From NCBI RefSeq assembly GCF_000741255.1, contig NZ_JGZB01000002.1:186001-250000 (forward strand): a stretch of DNA of 64,000 nucleotides. The letters run 5' to 3'. Numbering within the stretch: position 1 is the first letter of the stretch; the number at the start of each line of letters is the position of its first letter. Below are positions 46,068-56,002 of this stretch, in pieces. The DNA is from Bifidobacterium magnum. Lineage in GTDB: Bacteria; Actinomycetota; Actinomycetes; Actinomycetales; Bifidobacteriaceae. Both the position numbers and the translations under genes were made by a program. Under the pieces are notes generated by a model. The model made no database searches and was not told the origin of the DNA. It saw only the letters and a program-made list of their open reading frames with translations.

Positions 46068-46745
46068 ATGATTCTGCAGGTGCATCTGGTCCGTCATGGA
46101 CAAACATTTTTCAATCGTTACAACCGGCTCCAGGGCTGGTCGAATTCGCCGCTTACGCAAGCGGGACTGGCGGACGCCGAGCATGCGGGTCATCTTTTGG
46201 CGGGCATCGATTTCGCCGCCGCGTACTGTTCCGACACCACGCGCGCGCAAGTGACCGCGAACCGCATTCTGGACATCAACGAGCGCGAGGGGCACACGCG
46301 TCCGGAACTGGTGAGCGACATGCATTTCCGCGAGCAGTTCTACGGCTATTTCGAAGGCCAGGACATGAACATGGCGTGGCTGGCGGCGGGCGGCCCGCAT
46401 GGGGCGCCGACCTACAATGATATTGTGGACAAATATTCATTGGCGGCGACGCGCGATTTCCTCAAGGAAGCCGACCCGTTCCATGATGCGGAATCCGACG
46501 AGGAGTACTGGCGCCGTGTGGAAGGCGGCTTCCAGCTCATCGCGGCCAACCTTTCCCTGCATGACGGTGACCACGTGTTGCAAATTTCCCATGGCAACAC
46601 GTTGCTGTCCCTCATGCACCGTTTTGCGGGAGAAGGCTACGACTTAAGCGAGCGTCCGCGCAACGGGTCGGTGACCACGCTCGAGTTCGACACGGACCAG
46701 CCGGTGGGGGATGCGGTCCGCGTCATTTCATACAACCAACGGTAA
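46068..46745 (+). CDS. Histidine phosphatase/phosphoglycerate mutase-family protein, 225 aa
   Basis: Catalytic 'VHLVRHGQTFFNRYNRLQGW' (RHG motif, His nucleophile) and 'VLQISHGNTLLSLMHRF' (second His), with 'AYCSDTTRAQVTANRI' for phosphate binding. More like broad-specificity phosphatases than a glycolytic mutase. ATG 46068 has no ribosome site; AATAAT sits 9 bases upstream as a -10, so it may be leaderless. The longer upstream frame is antisense to the neighbour and is rejected. Confidence 0.9.
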   Translation: MILQVHLVRHGQTFFNRYNRLQGWSNSPLTQAGLADAEHAGHLLAGIDFAAAYCSDTTRAQVTANRILDINEREGHTRPELVSDMHFREQFYGYFEGQDMNMAWLAAGGPHGAPTYNDIVDKYSLAATRDFLKEADPFHDAESDEEYWRRVEGGFQLIAANLSLHDGDHVLQISHGNTLLSLMHRFAGEGYDLSERPRNGSVTTLEFDTDQPVGDAVRVISYNQR

Positions 46746-46850
46746 CCGCGGCGGTACATGCCCCTTGTCTTCAAGTCGGGGCAACTGATTACGCTAAAGC
46801 GGGTAACATGATCATGACGCAAAGGTCATGGTACAAGAAAGAGGTGCAAG

Positions 46851-47240
46851 ATGGGCATTGGAGAGATCGCGGGACTTATCGCCGCCATTGCTTTCGTGGT
46901 ACTGGCCGGATTCCTGATCTACCCCTTGATTCGTCTTGGCAAACTATTCGATCAAATTGCGCAAACCATCAAGGATACCGGCGATCACGCCATCCCGGCA
47001 TTGGATGAGGGTGTCACCACGGTGCAGGAAGTGAACAAATCGCTTGCCGACGTCAACCGTATCTCCTCGTCCGTGTCCACGACCACCAACAACATCGGCG
47101 CCCTGACGAATCTGTACGGTTCCTTCCTGGGCAAGCCGATCATCAAGTTGGCGTCCATTTTCTATGGCATCAAGGTCACCGCGCAGTCCTTCTCCCATCC
47201 GAAGGGCAAGCCGTCGAACACGACCACTAAGGGGGAGTGA
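46851..47240 (+). CDS. DUF948-like membrane-anchored protein, 129 aa
   Basis: One N-terminal helix ('GIGEIAGLIAAIAFVVLAGF') and then an amphipathic helical region ('LGKLFDQIAQTIKDTGDHAI', 'DVNRISSSVSTTTNNIGALT') as in DUF948/YtxG-type proteins. Ribosome site AGAGG. The stop overlaps the next start (ATGA-like at 47238-47242), so both small proteins are co-translated, and they lie just upstream of alaS, an order seen in bifidobacteria. Function unknown. Confidence 0.85.
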   Translation: MGIGEIAGLIAAIAFVVLAGFLIYPLIRLGKLFDQIAQTIKDTGDHAIPALDEGVTTVQEVNKSLADVNRISSSVSTTTNNIGALTNLYGSFLGKPIIKLASIFYGIKVTAQSFSHPKGKPSNTTTKGE

Positions 47241-47476
47241 TGTTCAAACGTATATTCTGGATTGGTCTGGGCGTGGTGGCCGGCGTGATGGCCGTCTCCA
47301 AAGCGCAGGCGTACGTGAGGGCAAACACTCCGGACAAGGCGCGCCAGTTCGTGCTTGGCCCCGATCAGGACCATGTGGCCGTGCGCACGCTCGCCGGTCT
47401 GGTCAACGAATTCAAAGAGGCGCAACAACAGCGTGAAGCGGAGCTGAACGCCCAGTACAGCGCCCATATGAAGTAA
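47240..47476 (+). CDS. Small membrane-anchored protein, 78 aa
   Basis: One N-terminal hydrophobic segment ('FKRIFWIGLGVVAGVMAVSK') followed by a charged helical tail ('VNEFKEAQQQREAELNAQYS'). ATG 47240 is preferred over GTG 47237 because GGGGGAG lies before it and it overlaps the upstream stop. Partner of the DUF948-like protein, possibly forming an envelope complex. No known family (DUF6167-like at best). Confidence 0.75.
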   Translation: MFKRIFWIGLGVVAGVMAVSKAQAYVRANTPDKARQFVLGPDQDHVAVRTLAGLVNEFKEAQQQREAELNAQYSAHMK

Positions 47477-47498
47477 CGGTCCCACTTCAACCATCTTT

Positions 47499-47543
47499 GT
47501 GACATAGTGTCACGCAACCGCCACGGGAAGTCCCTTCCCGTGG
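47499..47543. promoter_or_regulatory. Dyad and hairpin in the alaS leader
   Basis: GTGACATAGTGTCAC (47499-47513) is a 6-bp-arm dyad with a TAG centre. Then GCCACGGGAAG-TCC-CTTCCCGTGGC (47520-47544) is an 11-bp hairpin without a T run. Both precede alaS. Possible operator and attenuator or terminator for the upstream pair; not proven. Confidence 0.4.
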
Positions 47544-47574
47544 CATCGGTATCACACAAGGAGCAACATCGCAA

Positions 47575-50267
47575 ATGCGTACCGCCGAGATCGCGAAGCG
47601 ATATCTACAGTATTTTGAGAAGCAAGGGCACCTGGTAGTGCCTTCGGCGTCGCTGATTTCGCCGAACCCGACCACCTTGTTCACCATCGCAGGCATGGTG
47701 CCGTTCATCCCGTACCTCATGGGCGAGAAGACGCCGCCGAGCCACCGCATGGCCAGCAACCAGAAGTGCGTGCGCACGCTCGATATTGACGAAGTGGGCA
47801 AGACCACGCGTCACGGCACGTTCTTCCAGATGCTGGGCAACTTCTCCTTTGGCGACTACTTCAAGGAAGAAGCCATCCATTACGCGTACGAACTGCTGAC
47901 GAGCCCCGTCGAAAAGGGCGGCTTCGGCATTGATCCGGAAATCCTGTGGATGACCACGTTCACCGACGACGACGAAGCGCGCCAGATGTGGAAGAACGAG
48001 GGCGTCGATCCGGAACACATTCAGATTCTCGGCATGGAAGACAACTTCTGGACCACGGGCGGCCCCGGCCCCGGCGGTCCGTGCTCGGAAATCTACATCG
48101 ACCGCGGCCCCGAATACGGCAAGGACGGCGGTCCGGTAGTCGACGAGAACCGTTATATCGAAATCTGGGATCTCGTCTTCGAGAACTACATGGTCGACAA
48201 TGTGCAGTCCAAGACCAACCTACACATCGCCGGCGAACTCAAGCACAAAAACATCGATACGGGCGCCGGCCTCGAACGTCTGGCCTACCTGCTGCAGGGC
48301 AAGCAGAACATTTACGAAACCGATGAAGTGTTCCCCGTCATCGAAGCAGCACAGAAGCTCACGGGCATCACCTACGGCTCGGACAAGGACGCCGACGTGA
48401 AGTTCCGCGTGGTCGCCGACCACGTGCGTTCCGCGCTCATGATCATGTCCGACGGCGTGCGCCCGAGCAACACGGGCCGCGGCTACGTGCTGCGCCGCCT
48501 GATCCGCCGCACCGTGGAAGCCATGCGCTCTCTGGGCGTGATGGATCCGGTCATCCCGAACCTGCTGCCCGTTTCCGAAGCGGCCATGGAACCGAACTAC
48601 CCGGATCTGGCCAACACGTTCCACGACGTGTATGAAGCGGCCTGCGGCGAGGAAGACGCCTTCCGCCGCACGCTGTCCAACGGCATCGAAATCCTCGACG
48701 TGGCCGTCAACAAGGCCAAGGAGGACGTGCAGGGCAAGGAAGAGACGCCCGTGCTCTCCGGTGACACCGCGTTCACGCTGCACGACACCTACGGCTTCCC
48801 GATCGAGCTGACGCTCGAAATGGCGGCCGAACAGGGCGTGAAGGTGGACGAGGCCAAGTTCCGCGAGCTGATGAGCGAGCAGAAGAGCCGCGCCCGCAAG
48901 GACGCGCTCAAGAAGCGCCACAACGTGGACCTGAGCGTGTACGACGACTTCAAGAAGAACCTTGAAGCTCCGATCGTGTTCGAAGGCTACACGGAAATCG
49001 CCACGCGCAGCCGCGTGCTGGGCATTATGCAGGAAGGCAAGGGCGCGGTCCCGGCCATCACCGCTCCGGCCACCGTGGAAGTCATCCTCGACCACACGCC
49101 GTTCTACGCGGAAGCCGGCGGCCAGCTGGCCGACCAGGGCACCATCACGTCCGACGACGGCGCGGTGCTCGAAGTGGACGACGTGCAAAAGCCGATCAAG
49201 GACCTGATCGTACACCAGTGCCGCCTGACGGAAGGCACGCTGGTCGTGGGCGCCGAAGTGACCGCCGAAATCGACATCGAGCGTCGTGGCGCCATCGCCC
49301 GCGCCCACACCGCCACGCACATCGTGCACAAGGCGTTGCGCGAGGAGCTCGGCCCGCAGGCCACCCAGCGCGGTTCCGAAGACGCACCGAACCGTTTGCG
49401 TTTCGATTTCCAGTGGTCCAAGGCCCCGGCCAAGGAGCTCATGAGCACCGTGGAAGCCCGCGTGAACGAGCGCGTGCGCAACAACCTGCGCGTGAGCACG
49501 CAGGAAATGAAGTTCGACGACGCCATCGCTTTGGGCGCCATGCACCTGTTCGGCGAGAAGTACGGCGACGTGGTGCGTGTGGTGACCATTGGCGACGACG
49601 GCTGGAGCCGTGAGCTGTGCGGCGGTACGCACGTCGACTTCGCCGGCAAGATCGGCGCGGTCAGCATCATGTCCGAAGCCTCGATCGGCTCGGGCGTGCG
49701 TCGCGTGGACGCGCTGGTGGGCCAGAACGCCTACGAGTACGGCGCCCGCGAACACGCGCTCGTCTCCCAGCTGTCCGACAAGCTCAACGCCCGTCCGGAC
49801 GAGCTCGCCGAACGCATCAACACGCTGCTCGCCAAGCTCAAGGAATCCGACAACCGCCTCAACGCCATGTACGAGCAGCAGCTCGCGGCCATGGTCCCGG
49901 CGCTGGTCGAGGAGACCAAGAAGAGCACGGCCCGCATCAAGATCGCCACGAAGAACGTGGGACACTTCGGTTCCTCCGACGCCCTGCGCAAGACGGTGCT
50001 CGACGTGCGCGGCAAGCTCGGCGACGAGGCCCCCGTGGTGGTGGCCCTGGCCGGCGTGTCCGACGACGACAAGCCGCAGATCGTGATCGCCACCAACGAA
50101 GCCGCCCGCAAGGAAGGCGTCAAGGCCGGTGCGCTCGTCAGCGCAGCGGCAAGATGCTCGGCGGCGGCGGTGGCGGCAAGCCGGACCTCGCCCAGGGCGG
50201 CGGCTCGGATCCGTCCAAGATCGACGCGGCGCTGAGCCACGTGGTCGAACAGGCGATGAAGGCCTGA
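47575..50267 (+). CDS. alaS: Alanine--tRNA ligase, with apparent -1 frameshift near the 3' end
   Basis: Class II AlaRS: catalytic core '[20 protein letters not shown]', '[19 protein letters not shown]', '[14 protein letters not shown]'; editing domain '[18 protein letters not shown]' and '[15 protein letters not shown]'. The frame from 47575 loses homology at about 50140-50147 and would end at 50235 with a foreign tail of ~30 residues. The next frame gives the expected C-terminus '[20 protein letters not shown]' ending 'VVEQAMKA' at 50267. One base is missing in 'GCAGCGGCAAG'. As alaS is essential, a sequence error or a tolerated tail change is likely. GGAG site upstream. Confidence 0.92.
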
Positions 50268-50277
50268 ACCTTACCCC

Positions 50278-50742
50278 ATGGTTTGGTTAGGCATTGATTT
50301 GGGAAACGCTCGGGTCGGACTCGCATTGTCCGATCCCGAGCTTTCCTTTGCCCACCCCGCGGGCAACATTGAAGTGTGGGGCGATTATTTTCAAGCGATA
50401 AACGATGTGCTCAACGTCATTGAGGACGAGCATGTGGATCACGTCGTCGTGGGACTTCCGCTCCAGATGGACGGCACTGAAGGTCCCAGCGCCAAAAAGG
50501 CGCGCAAATGGACCGCGGAACTCATTCATGAACTCATGCAAGAGGTTATGGACCCGCAGTCGCCGATTGCCGTGATGCCTGAGGTACAATTGCAGGATGA
50601 ACGGCTTACCACGGTCGATTCGCATCGCATGCTCTTTGATGCGAATGTACAGGGCCGGGCACATCGCGCCATGATCGACCAGCAGTCTGCAGTGGTCATC
50701 CTGCAGACCGCCTTGGATCAGGCGCATCAACACGAGGAGTAG
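50278..50742 (+). CDS. ruvX: RuvX/YqgF, Holliday-junction-resolvase-like protein, 154 aa
   Basis: RNase H-fold protein: 'WLGIDLGNARVGLALSDPE' (first catalytic Asp), 'HVVVGLPLQMDGTEGPSAKK', 'QLQDERLTTVDSHRML' (catalytic Glu/Asp region), and 'IDQQSAVVILQTALDQ'. YqgF proteins process pre-16S rRNA and possibly DNA junctions. Ten bases after the alaS stop and 3 bp before mltG, so one operon alaS-ruvX-mltG. Confidence 0.92.
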   Translation: MVWLGIDLGNARVGLALSDPELSFAHPAGNIEVWGDYFQAINDVLNVIEDEHVDHVVVGLPLQMDGTEGPSAKKARKWTAELIHELMQEVMDPQSPIAVMPEVQLQDERLTTVDSHRMLFDANVQGRAHRAMIDQQSAVVILQTALDQAHQHEE

Positions 50743-50745
50743 TGG

Positions 50746-51933
50746 GTGGCGGACGACGACGAGTTGCGCGAATTCTTTGAACGTAGCGGCGGATGGATCG
50801 AATCCGATACCGGGCAAGGCCCGGACAACCAGCCTCCACGGCCGCCCCGTTCCAGACGTGCCATGCGTCGCTCCCGCAAACGCAAGCGCAACAAGCGCAT
50901 TATCACCTGCGTAGTGGCGTTCGTCATTGTGGCGCTGCTCGGCGTAGGAGTCGTAGTCGGCACGCAAAAAATCGCGCATTGGCGCAACGCGCTGCACCAT
51001 GGCACCTCCTCGATCGCCGATTACGATAGCGCCGGTGAAGGTTCCGTGGAATTCTCCATCGAGCAGGGAGAGAATCCGGACCAGGTAGGCCAGCGCATGG
51101 CCGACAAGGGCATTGTGAAGTCCGCGGCGGCATTCACGAGCGCGGTGGCCGCCAACGATCTGACGCTCTATCCGGGCACCTACACGCTCAAATACCATAT
51201 GAAAGCGTCCATGGCCGCCGCGGTCGTCAGCGATCAGGGGCTGGCGAAGGGCTTCCTTGAAGTCAAGGCGGGCGAGCGGCTCAACGATGTCATCGACAAC
51301 GCCGTAAAGGAATCCGGCATCGCCCGGGACGATTTTGAAAGCATTATCAAGGGCGGCGGCAAGGGCATCTTGCCGGCCGAGGCGGACGGAAATTTTGAAG
51401 GATGGCTGGAACCGGGCTCCTACAACGTGTCCGACGGCTCGAGCGCCAAGGAAATCATGAAGCGCATGGTGGACGCCCGCGTCAGCAAGCTTGACGAATG
51501 GGGAGCCCCGACCGGGGAAGCTCGGGAACGCTTGCTTACGGAGGCCTCGATCGCGGAAGCGGAAGTGAATTCCACGCAATACTACGGCAAAGTGGTGCGC
51601 GTGATTCTCAACCGTCTTGACAAGGGCATGACACTGGGCATGGATTCCACCGTCGCGTACGGGTGCAACACGTCCGGCACACAGCTGACCAACGACCAGC
51701 TCAACGACGCTTCCAACCCGTACAATACGCGCGTGAACAAGGAATTGCCGCCCACGCCGATCAGCAATCCGGGAGACAATGCCATCGAGGCCGCGATGAA
51801 CCCGCCGCAAGGCGACTGGCTGTATTTCGTGACGACCAACCTCAAGACGGGCGAAACGAAATTCACCAACAACAACGCCGAATTCCAAAAACTTGTGGAA
51901 GAGTACAAGACGCAAAACGAGAACGCGAACTAG
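50746..51933 (+). CDS. mltG: Endolytic murein transglycosylase MltG, 395 aa
   Basis: Cuts nascent glycan strands to set peptidoglycan length. A cytoplasmic N-terminal tail rich in Arg/Pro precedes one membrane helix ('IITCVVAFVIVALLGVGVVV'). The LysM-like region starts 'EFSIEQGENPDQVGQRMADK'. The YceG catalytic core is 'LTEASIAEAEVNSTQYYGKV' with the likely catalytic Glu, then 'VILNRLDKGMTLGMDSTVAY' and 'NTRVNKELPPTPISNPGDNA'. GTG start with GAGGAG upstream. Followed by a terminator that overlaps the converging prepilin-peptidase remnant. Confidence 0.93.
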   Translation: MADDDELREFFERSGGWIESDTGQGPDNQPPRPPRSRRAMRRSRKRKRNKRIITCVVAFVIVALLGVGVVVGTQKIAHWRNALHHGTSSIADYDSAGEGSVEFSIEQGENPDQVGQRMADKGIVKSAAAFTSAVAANDLTLYPGTYTLKYHMKASMAAAVVSDQGLAKGFLEVKAGERLNDVIDNAVKESGIARDDFESIIKGGGKGILPAEADGNFEGWLEPGSYNVSDGSSAKEIMKRMVDARVSKLDEWGAPTGEARERLLTEASIAEAEVNSTQYYGKVVRVILNRLDKGMTLGMDSTVAYGCNTSGTQLTNDQLNDASNPYNTRVNKELPPTPISNPGDNAIEAAMNPPQGDWLYFVTTNLKTGETKFTNNNAEFQKLVEEYKTQNENAN

Positions 51934-51947
51934 TGATCTAGTGCGTG

Positions 51948-52482
51948 TCAAATGCTGCGGCGCGCCAGCACCAGCCACATGGCGCCCACAAGCACGGGAA
52001 CAAAAGGGACGCCGTCTCGGGCCACACTCGAGGCGGCGTTCCTTTTTGCTTGTTTGGAACCGGGAGCTGCGTCTGTACGGACAGCGGCGCACCATAACGC
52101 CACATGCCGCACGGCCGTCCACAACGGCAGCCATGCCAACGCCAGAATCCCCACATACAGCCACCATGCAACAAGCGGGCGCCACCCGAACCATCCCAAC
52201 GGCAACGCGACAAGCGCCGTCGCAGTGATATCCCCCCAATCCCAACATTCCCGGCCGCGCCAGCGCCAGCGCGAACTGGGCCGCCGTACAGGCCGCGCAC
52301 CCGCAAAACGCCGCCATAAGCGGAGCCCACCGGCGTTCCGCCGCGGCAAACGCGATCAGCCAGCACCATTGCACCGCAAAACCGCCACCCGCCCAAAGGC
52401 ACGGTACGAGACGATATTTGAGATCTTTGACCGCAAGCATTATCCCGCACAGCAAACTTGGAAGACACACAAGCGCGTTCAT
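51948..52482 (-). pseudogene. Prepilin peptidase (A24-type) broken by a frameshift in a G6 run
   Basis: ATG 52482 begins '[20 protein letters not shown]' with the first catalytic Asp motif 'KDLKYRLVP' (D20), then membrane segments to 'ARPGMLGLG'. The second Asp motif '[20 protein letters not shown]' is in the next frame and runs to 'VLARRSI' at 51948. The frames meet at a run of six G (complement of TCCCCCC, 52231-52237); five G would restore one gene of about 177 codons. Divergent from aroC, converging with mltG. Would process type IV pilins (Tad pili) in bifidobacteria. Confidence 0.75.
52006..52047 (+). terminator. Terminator after mltG
   Basis: Stem GGGACGCCGTCTCG / CGAGGCGGCGTTCC with a few wobbles, 9-base loop, then T5. 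Lies inside the converging prepilin-peptidase remnant. Confidence 0.7.
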
Positions 52483-52527
52483 ACGGTTAATATAGCGACA
52501 GTATTGAAGCGAAGCGAAGGAGTTGGC

Positions 52528-53724
52528 ATGTTGCGTTGGCAAACTGCCGGAGAATCGCATGGTGAAGCGCTAGTAGCCATGATTGAGGGCATTCCCGCGG
52601 GAGTGCGCATAGCGACACAGGATGTGGTGGACGCCTTGGCGCGCCGCAGGCTCGGATACGGGCGAGGGGCCCGCATGAAGTTTGAACAGGACCAGGTGCG
52701 ACTGCTCACAGGCGTGCGCCACGGCGGCACGCTCGGTTCCCCGATCGCCTTGGAAATCGGCAATACCGAATGGCCAAAATGGACCGAAGTCATGAGCGTG
52801 GACGCGCTCGACCACGACCTTGACCGTACGGGACGCAACGCGCCGCTTACGCGCCCGCGTCCCGGCCATGCCGATTTGACGGGCATGCGCAAATACGGGT
52901 TCGACGACGCGCGCCCCGTACTCGAACGTTCCAGCGCCCGCGAAACCGCGTCGCGCGTGGCGTTGGGTGAGATCGCCGCAAAGTTCCTGGAACAGGCGGC
53001 CGGCGTACGCACGGTATCCCACGTCATCAGCATCGGGGGAGCCGGAGTGGAAGACGCCGACCATGCTCCGCTGCCCGTTCCTGAAGACACGCCCGCGCTC
53101 GACGCGTCCCCCGTGCGCACGCTCGACCACGAAGCCGAGCAACGCATGGTCGCGCGCATCGACGAGGCCAAGGCGCAGGCCGACACGCTCGGCGGCGTCA
53201 TCGAAGTCATCGCTTATGGCATGCCCGCCGGAGTAGGCACCTATGTGGAATCCGACCGTAGGCTCGACGCCGCGCTCGCCGCGAACATCATGGGCATCCA
53301 GGCCATCAAGGGCGTGGAAATCGGCGACGGTTTCCTGGAAGCCATGCGGCCCGGATCCCAAGCCCATGACGAAATGGAACCTGGCGACCATGGCGACATC
53401 AAACGCCTGACCAACCGTGCGGGCGGCATTGAAGGCGGCATGTCCAACGGGCAGCCCATCCGCGTACGCGCCGCGATGAAACCCATCCCGTCCATTCCTC
53501 GCGCCCTGCGCACCGTGGACGTGGCGACAGGCGAATCCGCCCAAGCCATCAACCAGCGTTCCGACGCCACCGCGGTGCCGGCGGCCGCGGTGGTGGCCGA
53601 AGCCATGGTACGGTTGACGCTCGCGCAATACGTGCTGGAAAAGTTCGGCGGCGATTCGGTGGATGAAGTGCGCCGCAATATCGCGTCCTATGTCGATTCG
53701 TGGCCGGAGCACATGCGAGCATGA
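52528..53724 (+). CDS. aroC: Chorismate synthase, 398 aa
   Basis: FMN-dependent last step of the shikimate pathway (EPSP to chorismate). Signature 1 '[20 protein letters not shown]' (usually G-E-S-H-G), signature 2 'LGTVG'-equivalent '[12 protein letters not shown]', and signature 3 '[18 protein letters not shown]' are present. GAAGGAG precedes ATG 52528. The stop overlaps the start of the next gene (ATGA at 53721-53724), so aroC-aroKB is translationally coupled. Confidence 0.96.
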   Translation: MLRWQTAGESHGEALVAMIEGIPAGVRIATQDVVDALARRRLGYGRGARMKFEQDQVRLLTGVRHGGTLGSPIALEIGNTEWPKWTEVMSVDALDHDLDRTGRNAPLTRPRPGHADLTGMRKYGFDDARPVLERSSARETASRVALGEIAAKFLEQAAGVRTVSHVISIGGAGVEDADHAPLPVPEDTPALDASPVRTLDHEAEQRMVARIDEAKAQADTLGGVIEVIAYGMPAGVGTYVESDRRLDAALAANIMGIQAIKGVEIGDGFLEAMRPGSQAHDEMEPGDHGDIKRLTNRAGGIEGGMSNGQPIRVRAAMKPIPSIPRALRTVDVATGESAQAINQRSDATAVPAAAVVAEAMVRLTLAQYVLEKFGGDSVDEVRRNIASYVDSWPEHMRA

Positions 53725-55406
53725 ACCACCAATACACGGCGCGCCATGTACGCAGGCGCGCAGACAATGAAGATCCCGTCCGTCCCAGAGCCGTGATCAT
53801 CGGCATGATGGGCGCGGGGAAAACGCGCATAGGTTCCTTGAGCGCACGCATCCTCGACCTCGATTTCGTGGACGCCGACCATGAGATCGAACGCGTGGTA
53901 GGCATGAACATCCCGCAATATTTTGAACGGTATGGGGAACCGGCCTTCCGTGACGTGGAACGGGACGTGATCCACCGCATGCTGCACGACTTCGACGGCA
54001 TCTTCGCGTTGGGGGGCGGAGCCCCCATGACGCCCGCCGTACAGGACGACCTGCGCGACTATATGGACCATGGCGGCAAAGTGATCTACCTGATGGCCGA
54101 CCCGAGGGAAGCCATGATGCGCGCCCACCGCGGAGGAGGGCGCCCCATGCTCCAGGGCAACGCCCAGGAACGTTGGATGAACCTGTACGAGCAGCGCGAC
54201 CCCGTATTCCGCAACCTAGCCAACGTGGTGGTCCACACTTACGGCATGACGCCGCGCGCCGCGGCACAAAGGATGATAGAAATGGCGAACGAACGCATTG
54301 TGCATGTGACCGGGGAAGGCATTGAACCGTACAACGTGCAAATAGGGGAAGGCGCGTTGAACCAGCTGGGCCAATGCCTGGGCGAAGAGCCCGTGCGCGT
54401 GGCCCTGATCCACACACAGTCGGTAAGCCGGCATTCCAACCGTGCGCGCACGTTGTTGCGCCGCAGCGGCTACGAAGTCACCGACATTATGATCCCGGAC
54501 GCCGAAGCGGGCAAAACCGTCACTGTGGCCAACGGCGTATGGGAGCGTCTGGGCAACGAAGGGTTCACGCGTTCCGACGCCATCGTGGGACTGGGCGGGG
54601 GCGCCTGCACGGACGTCGCCGGATTCATCGCGGCCACGTGGATGCGCGGCATCCGCTACGTGAACTGCCCGACCTCGCTACTGGCTATGGTGGACGCGTC
54701 CACAGGAGGCAAAACGGGCATCAACACGCCCCAAGGCAAGAATCTGGTCGGCTCCTTCTACACGCCGGCGGGCGTGCTGGCCGACCTGAAAACGCTCAAC
54801 ACGTTGCCTAACGACATCTTTATTGAAGGACTGGGCGAAGTGGCCAAATGCGGCTTCATCTCCGATCCGGAAATCCTGCGCATCCTGCACGAGCACGCGG
54901 CCCAGTTGCGCGCCTTCGATGGCGCCACATTCCTCGAATCCCCGCTCAAGGACGTGGTCGCCGAACTCATCGAACGCTCCGTACGAGTCAAGGCGTACCA
55001 CGTAAGCAACGACCTGCGCGAACGGGGACTGCGCGAATTCCTCAACTACGGGCACACGATGGGCCACGCCATAGAACAGCTCGAGCACTTCCGCTGGCGC
55101 CACGGCAACGCGGTGGCGGTCGGCATGGTGTACGCGGCCGAACTCGCCGCGCTTACCGGCCATATCGACGAATCCCTCGTAGAGCGGCACCGCGAACTGC
55201 TCACCGAACTGGGATTGCCCACCAGCTGGAACCACGCCTCCTTCGACGACGTGCTCACGCTCATGCACCGCGACAAGAAGGCGCGCGGCAACACGTTGCG
55301 CTTCGTGGTACTCGACAAAGAGGGACTCCCCACCAGGCTCGAAGACCCGCCCATGGACGCCGTGGAAGAAGCGTTCCACCGGATCCAAACCAACCCGACC
55401 AAGTAA
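53721..55406 (+). CDS. aroKB: Bifunctional shikimate kinase/3-dehydroquinate synthase, 561 aa
   Basis: Fusion of two shikimate-pathway enzymes. Residues ~20-190: shikimate kinase with Walker A '[20 protein letters not shown]', '[14 protein letters not shown]' and '[11 protein letters not shown]'. Residues ~195-560: NAD-dependent 3-dehydroquinate synthase with '[20 protein letters not shown]', '[18 protein letters not shown]', '[11 protein letters not shown]', and His ligands in '[12 protein letters not shown]'. ATG 53721 overlaps the aroC stop. The fusion is typical of bifidobacteria. aroQ follows after 9 bp. Confidence 0.95.
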   Translation: MNHQYTARHVRRRADNEDPVRPRAVIIGMMGAGKTRIGSLSARILDLDFVDADHEIERVVGMNIPQYFERYGEPAFRDVERDVIHRMLHDFDGIFALGGGAPMTPAVQDDLRDYMDHGGKVIYLMADPREAMMRAHRGGGRPMLQGNAQERWMNLYEQRDPVFRNLANVVVHTYGMTPRAAAQRMIEMANERIVHVTGEGIEPYNVQIGEGALNQLGQCLGEEPVRVALIHTQSVSRHSNRARTLLRRSGYEVTDIMIPDAEAGKTVTVANGVWERLGNEGFTRSDAIVGLGGGACTDVAGFIAATWMRGIRYVNCPTSLLAMVDASTGGKTGINTPQGKNLVGSFYTPAGVLADLKTLNTLPNDIFIEGLGEVAKCGFISDPEILRILHEHAAQLRAFDGATFLESPLKDVVAELIERSVRVKAYHVSNDLRERGLREFLNYGHTMGHAIEQLEHFRWRHGNAVAVGMVYAAELAALTGHIDESLVERHRELLTELGLPTSWNHASFDDVLTLMHRDKKARGNTLRFVVLDKEGLPTRLEDPPMDAVEEAFHRIQTNPTK

Positions 55407-55415
55407 GGACCAGCC

Positions 55416-55862
55416 ATGACCACGGTACTCGTAGTAAACGGACCCAATCTGGGACGCCTCGGCGTACGCCAGCCCGACGTGTACGGCAAACAGGACTTTG
55501 AAGAACTCGTACGCCTGTGCAACGAATGGGGCGCGCAACTGGGACTGGACGTCGACGTGCGCCAAACCGATGACGAGGCGGTTATGGTGGGCTGGATGCA
55601 TGAGGCAGCCGACAATGCCAACCCCGTGGTCATGAACCCGGCCGCGTTCACGCACTACTCGTATGCGCTCGCCGACGCGGCCCACATGGTGGGGGATGCC
55701 GGTCTGCCGCTTATGGAAGTGCATATTTCCAACCCGTCTGCGCGTGACGAATTCCGCAAACGTTCCGTCATCAGCCCCGTGGCTACCGGAACCATTACGG
55801 GAATGGGTCTGTTCGGCTACAAGCTCGCGCTGGAAGCCGTGGCCCACCTCGTGCGCGGCTAG
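55416..55862 (+). CDS. aroQ: Type II 3-dehydroquinate dehydratase, 148 aa
   Basis: Third step of the shikimate pathway. 'VLVVNGPNLGRLGVRQPDVY' contains the conserved NGPNL, 'GWMHEAADNANPVVMNPAAF' the N-P-(A/G) substrate site, and 'MEVHISNPSARDEFRKRSVI' the H-I-S-N loop. Length typical (~145-150). Usual 'Y-G' after the active-site loop is present as 'VYGKQDFEEL'. Last gene of the aroC-aroKB-aroQ operon. Confidence 0.96.
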   Translation: MTTVLVVNGPNLGRLGVRQPDVYGKQDFEELVRLCNEWGAQLGLDVDVRQTDDEAVMVGWMHEAADNANPVVMNPAAFTHYSYALADAAHMVGDAGLPLMEVHISNPSARDEFRKRSVISPVATGTITGMGLFGYKLALEAVAHLVRG

Positions 55863-55969
55863 TCTGAACCAGCCCAATACGGCGGCGCCATAACGTCATG
55901 TGACCGACTCGTATGAACCGCCGTCCCCGTGATCCACGCCCTGTCAAGAATCGCGCGGGCGGCCCGTTT

Positions 55970-55997
55970 TTGCAAAAAATCAAAACACGACTACACT
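55970..55997 (+). promoter_or_regulatory. Candidate sigma-70-type promoter of the RNA
   Basis: -35 TTGCAA (55970-55975), 16-bp spacer, -10 TACACT (55992-55997). Start would be near 56003. Confidence 0.5.
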
Positions 55998-56002
55998 GTG
56001 TG

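Noticed and set aside
45663-46400. Long N-terminal extension of the YvlD-like protein
   Set aside because: The extra ~124 residues are antisense to the phosphatase gene and unlike any membrane protein; ATG 46028 is the sensible start.
48220-49965. 581-codon antisense frame over alaS
   Set aside because: Shadow of codon bias in alaS; no motifs.
50287-52560. 757-codon antisense frame over ruvX and mltG
   Set aside because: Only its first ~90 residues from 52482 (prepilin peptidase) are real; the rest is a shadow of mltG and ruvX reached through the frameshift.
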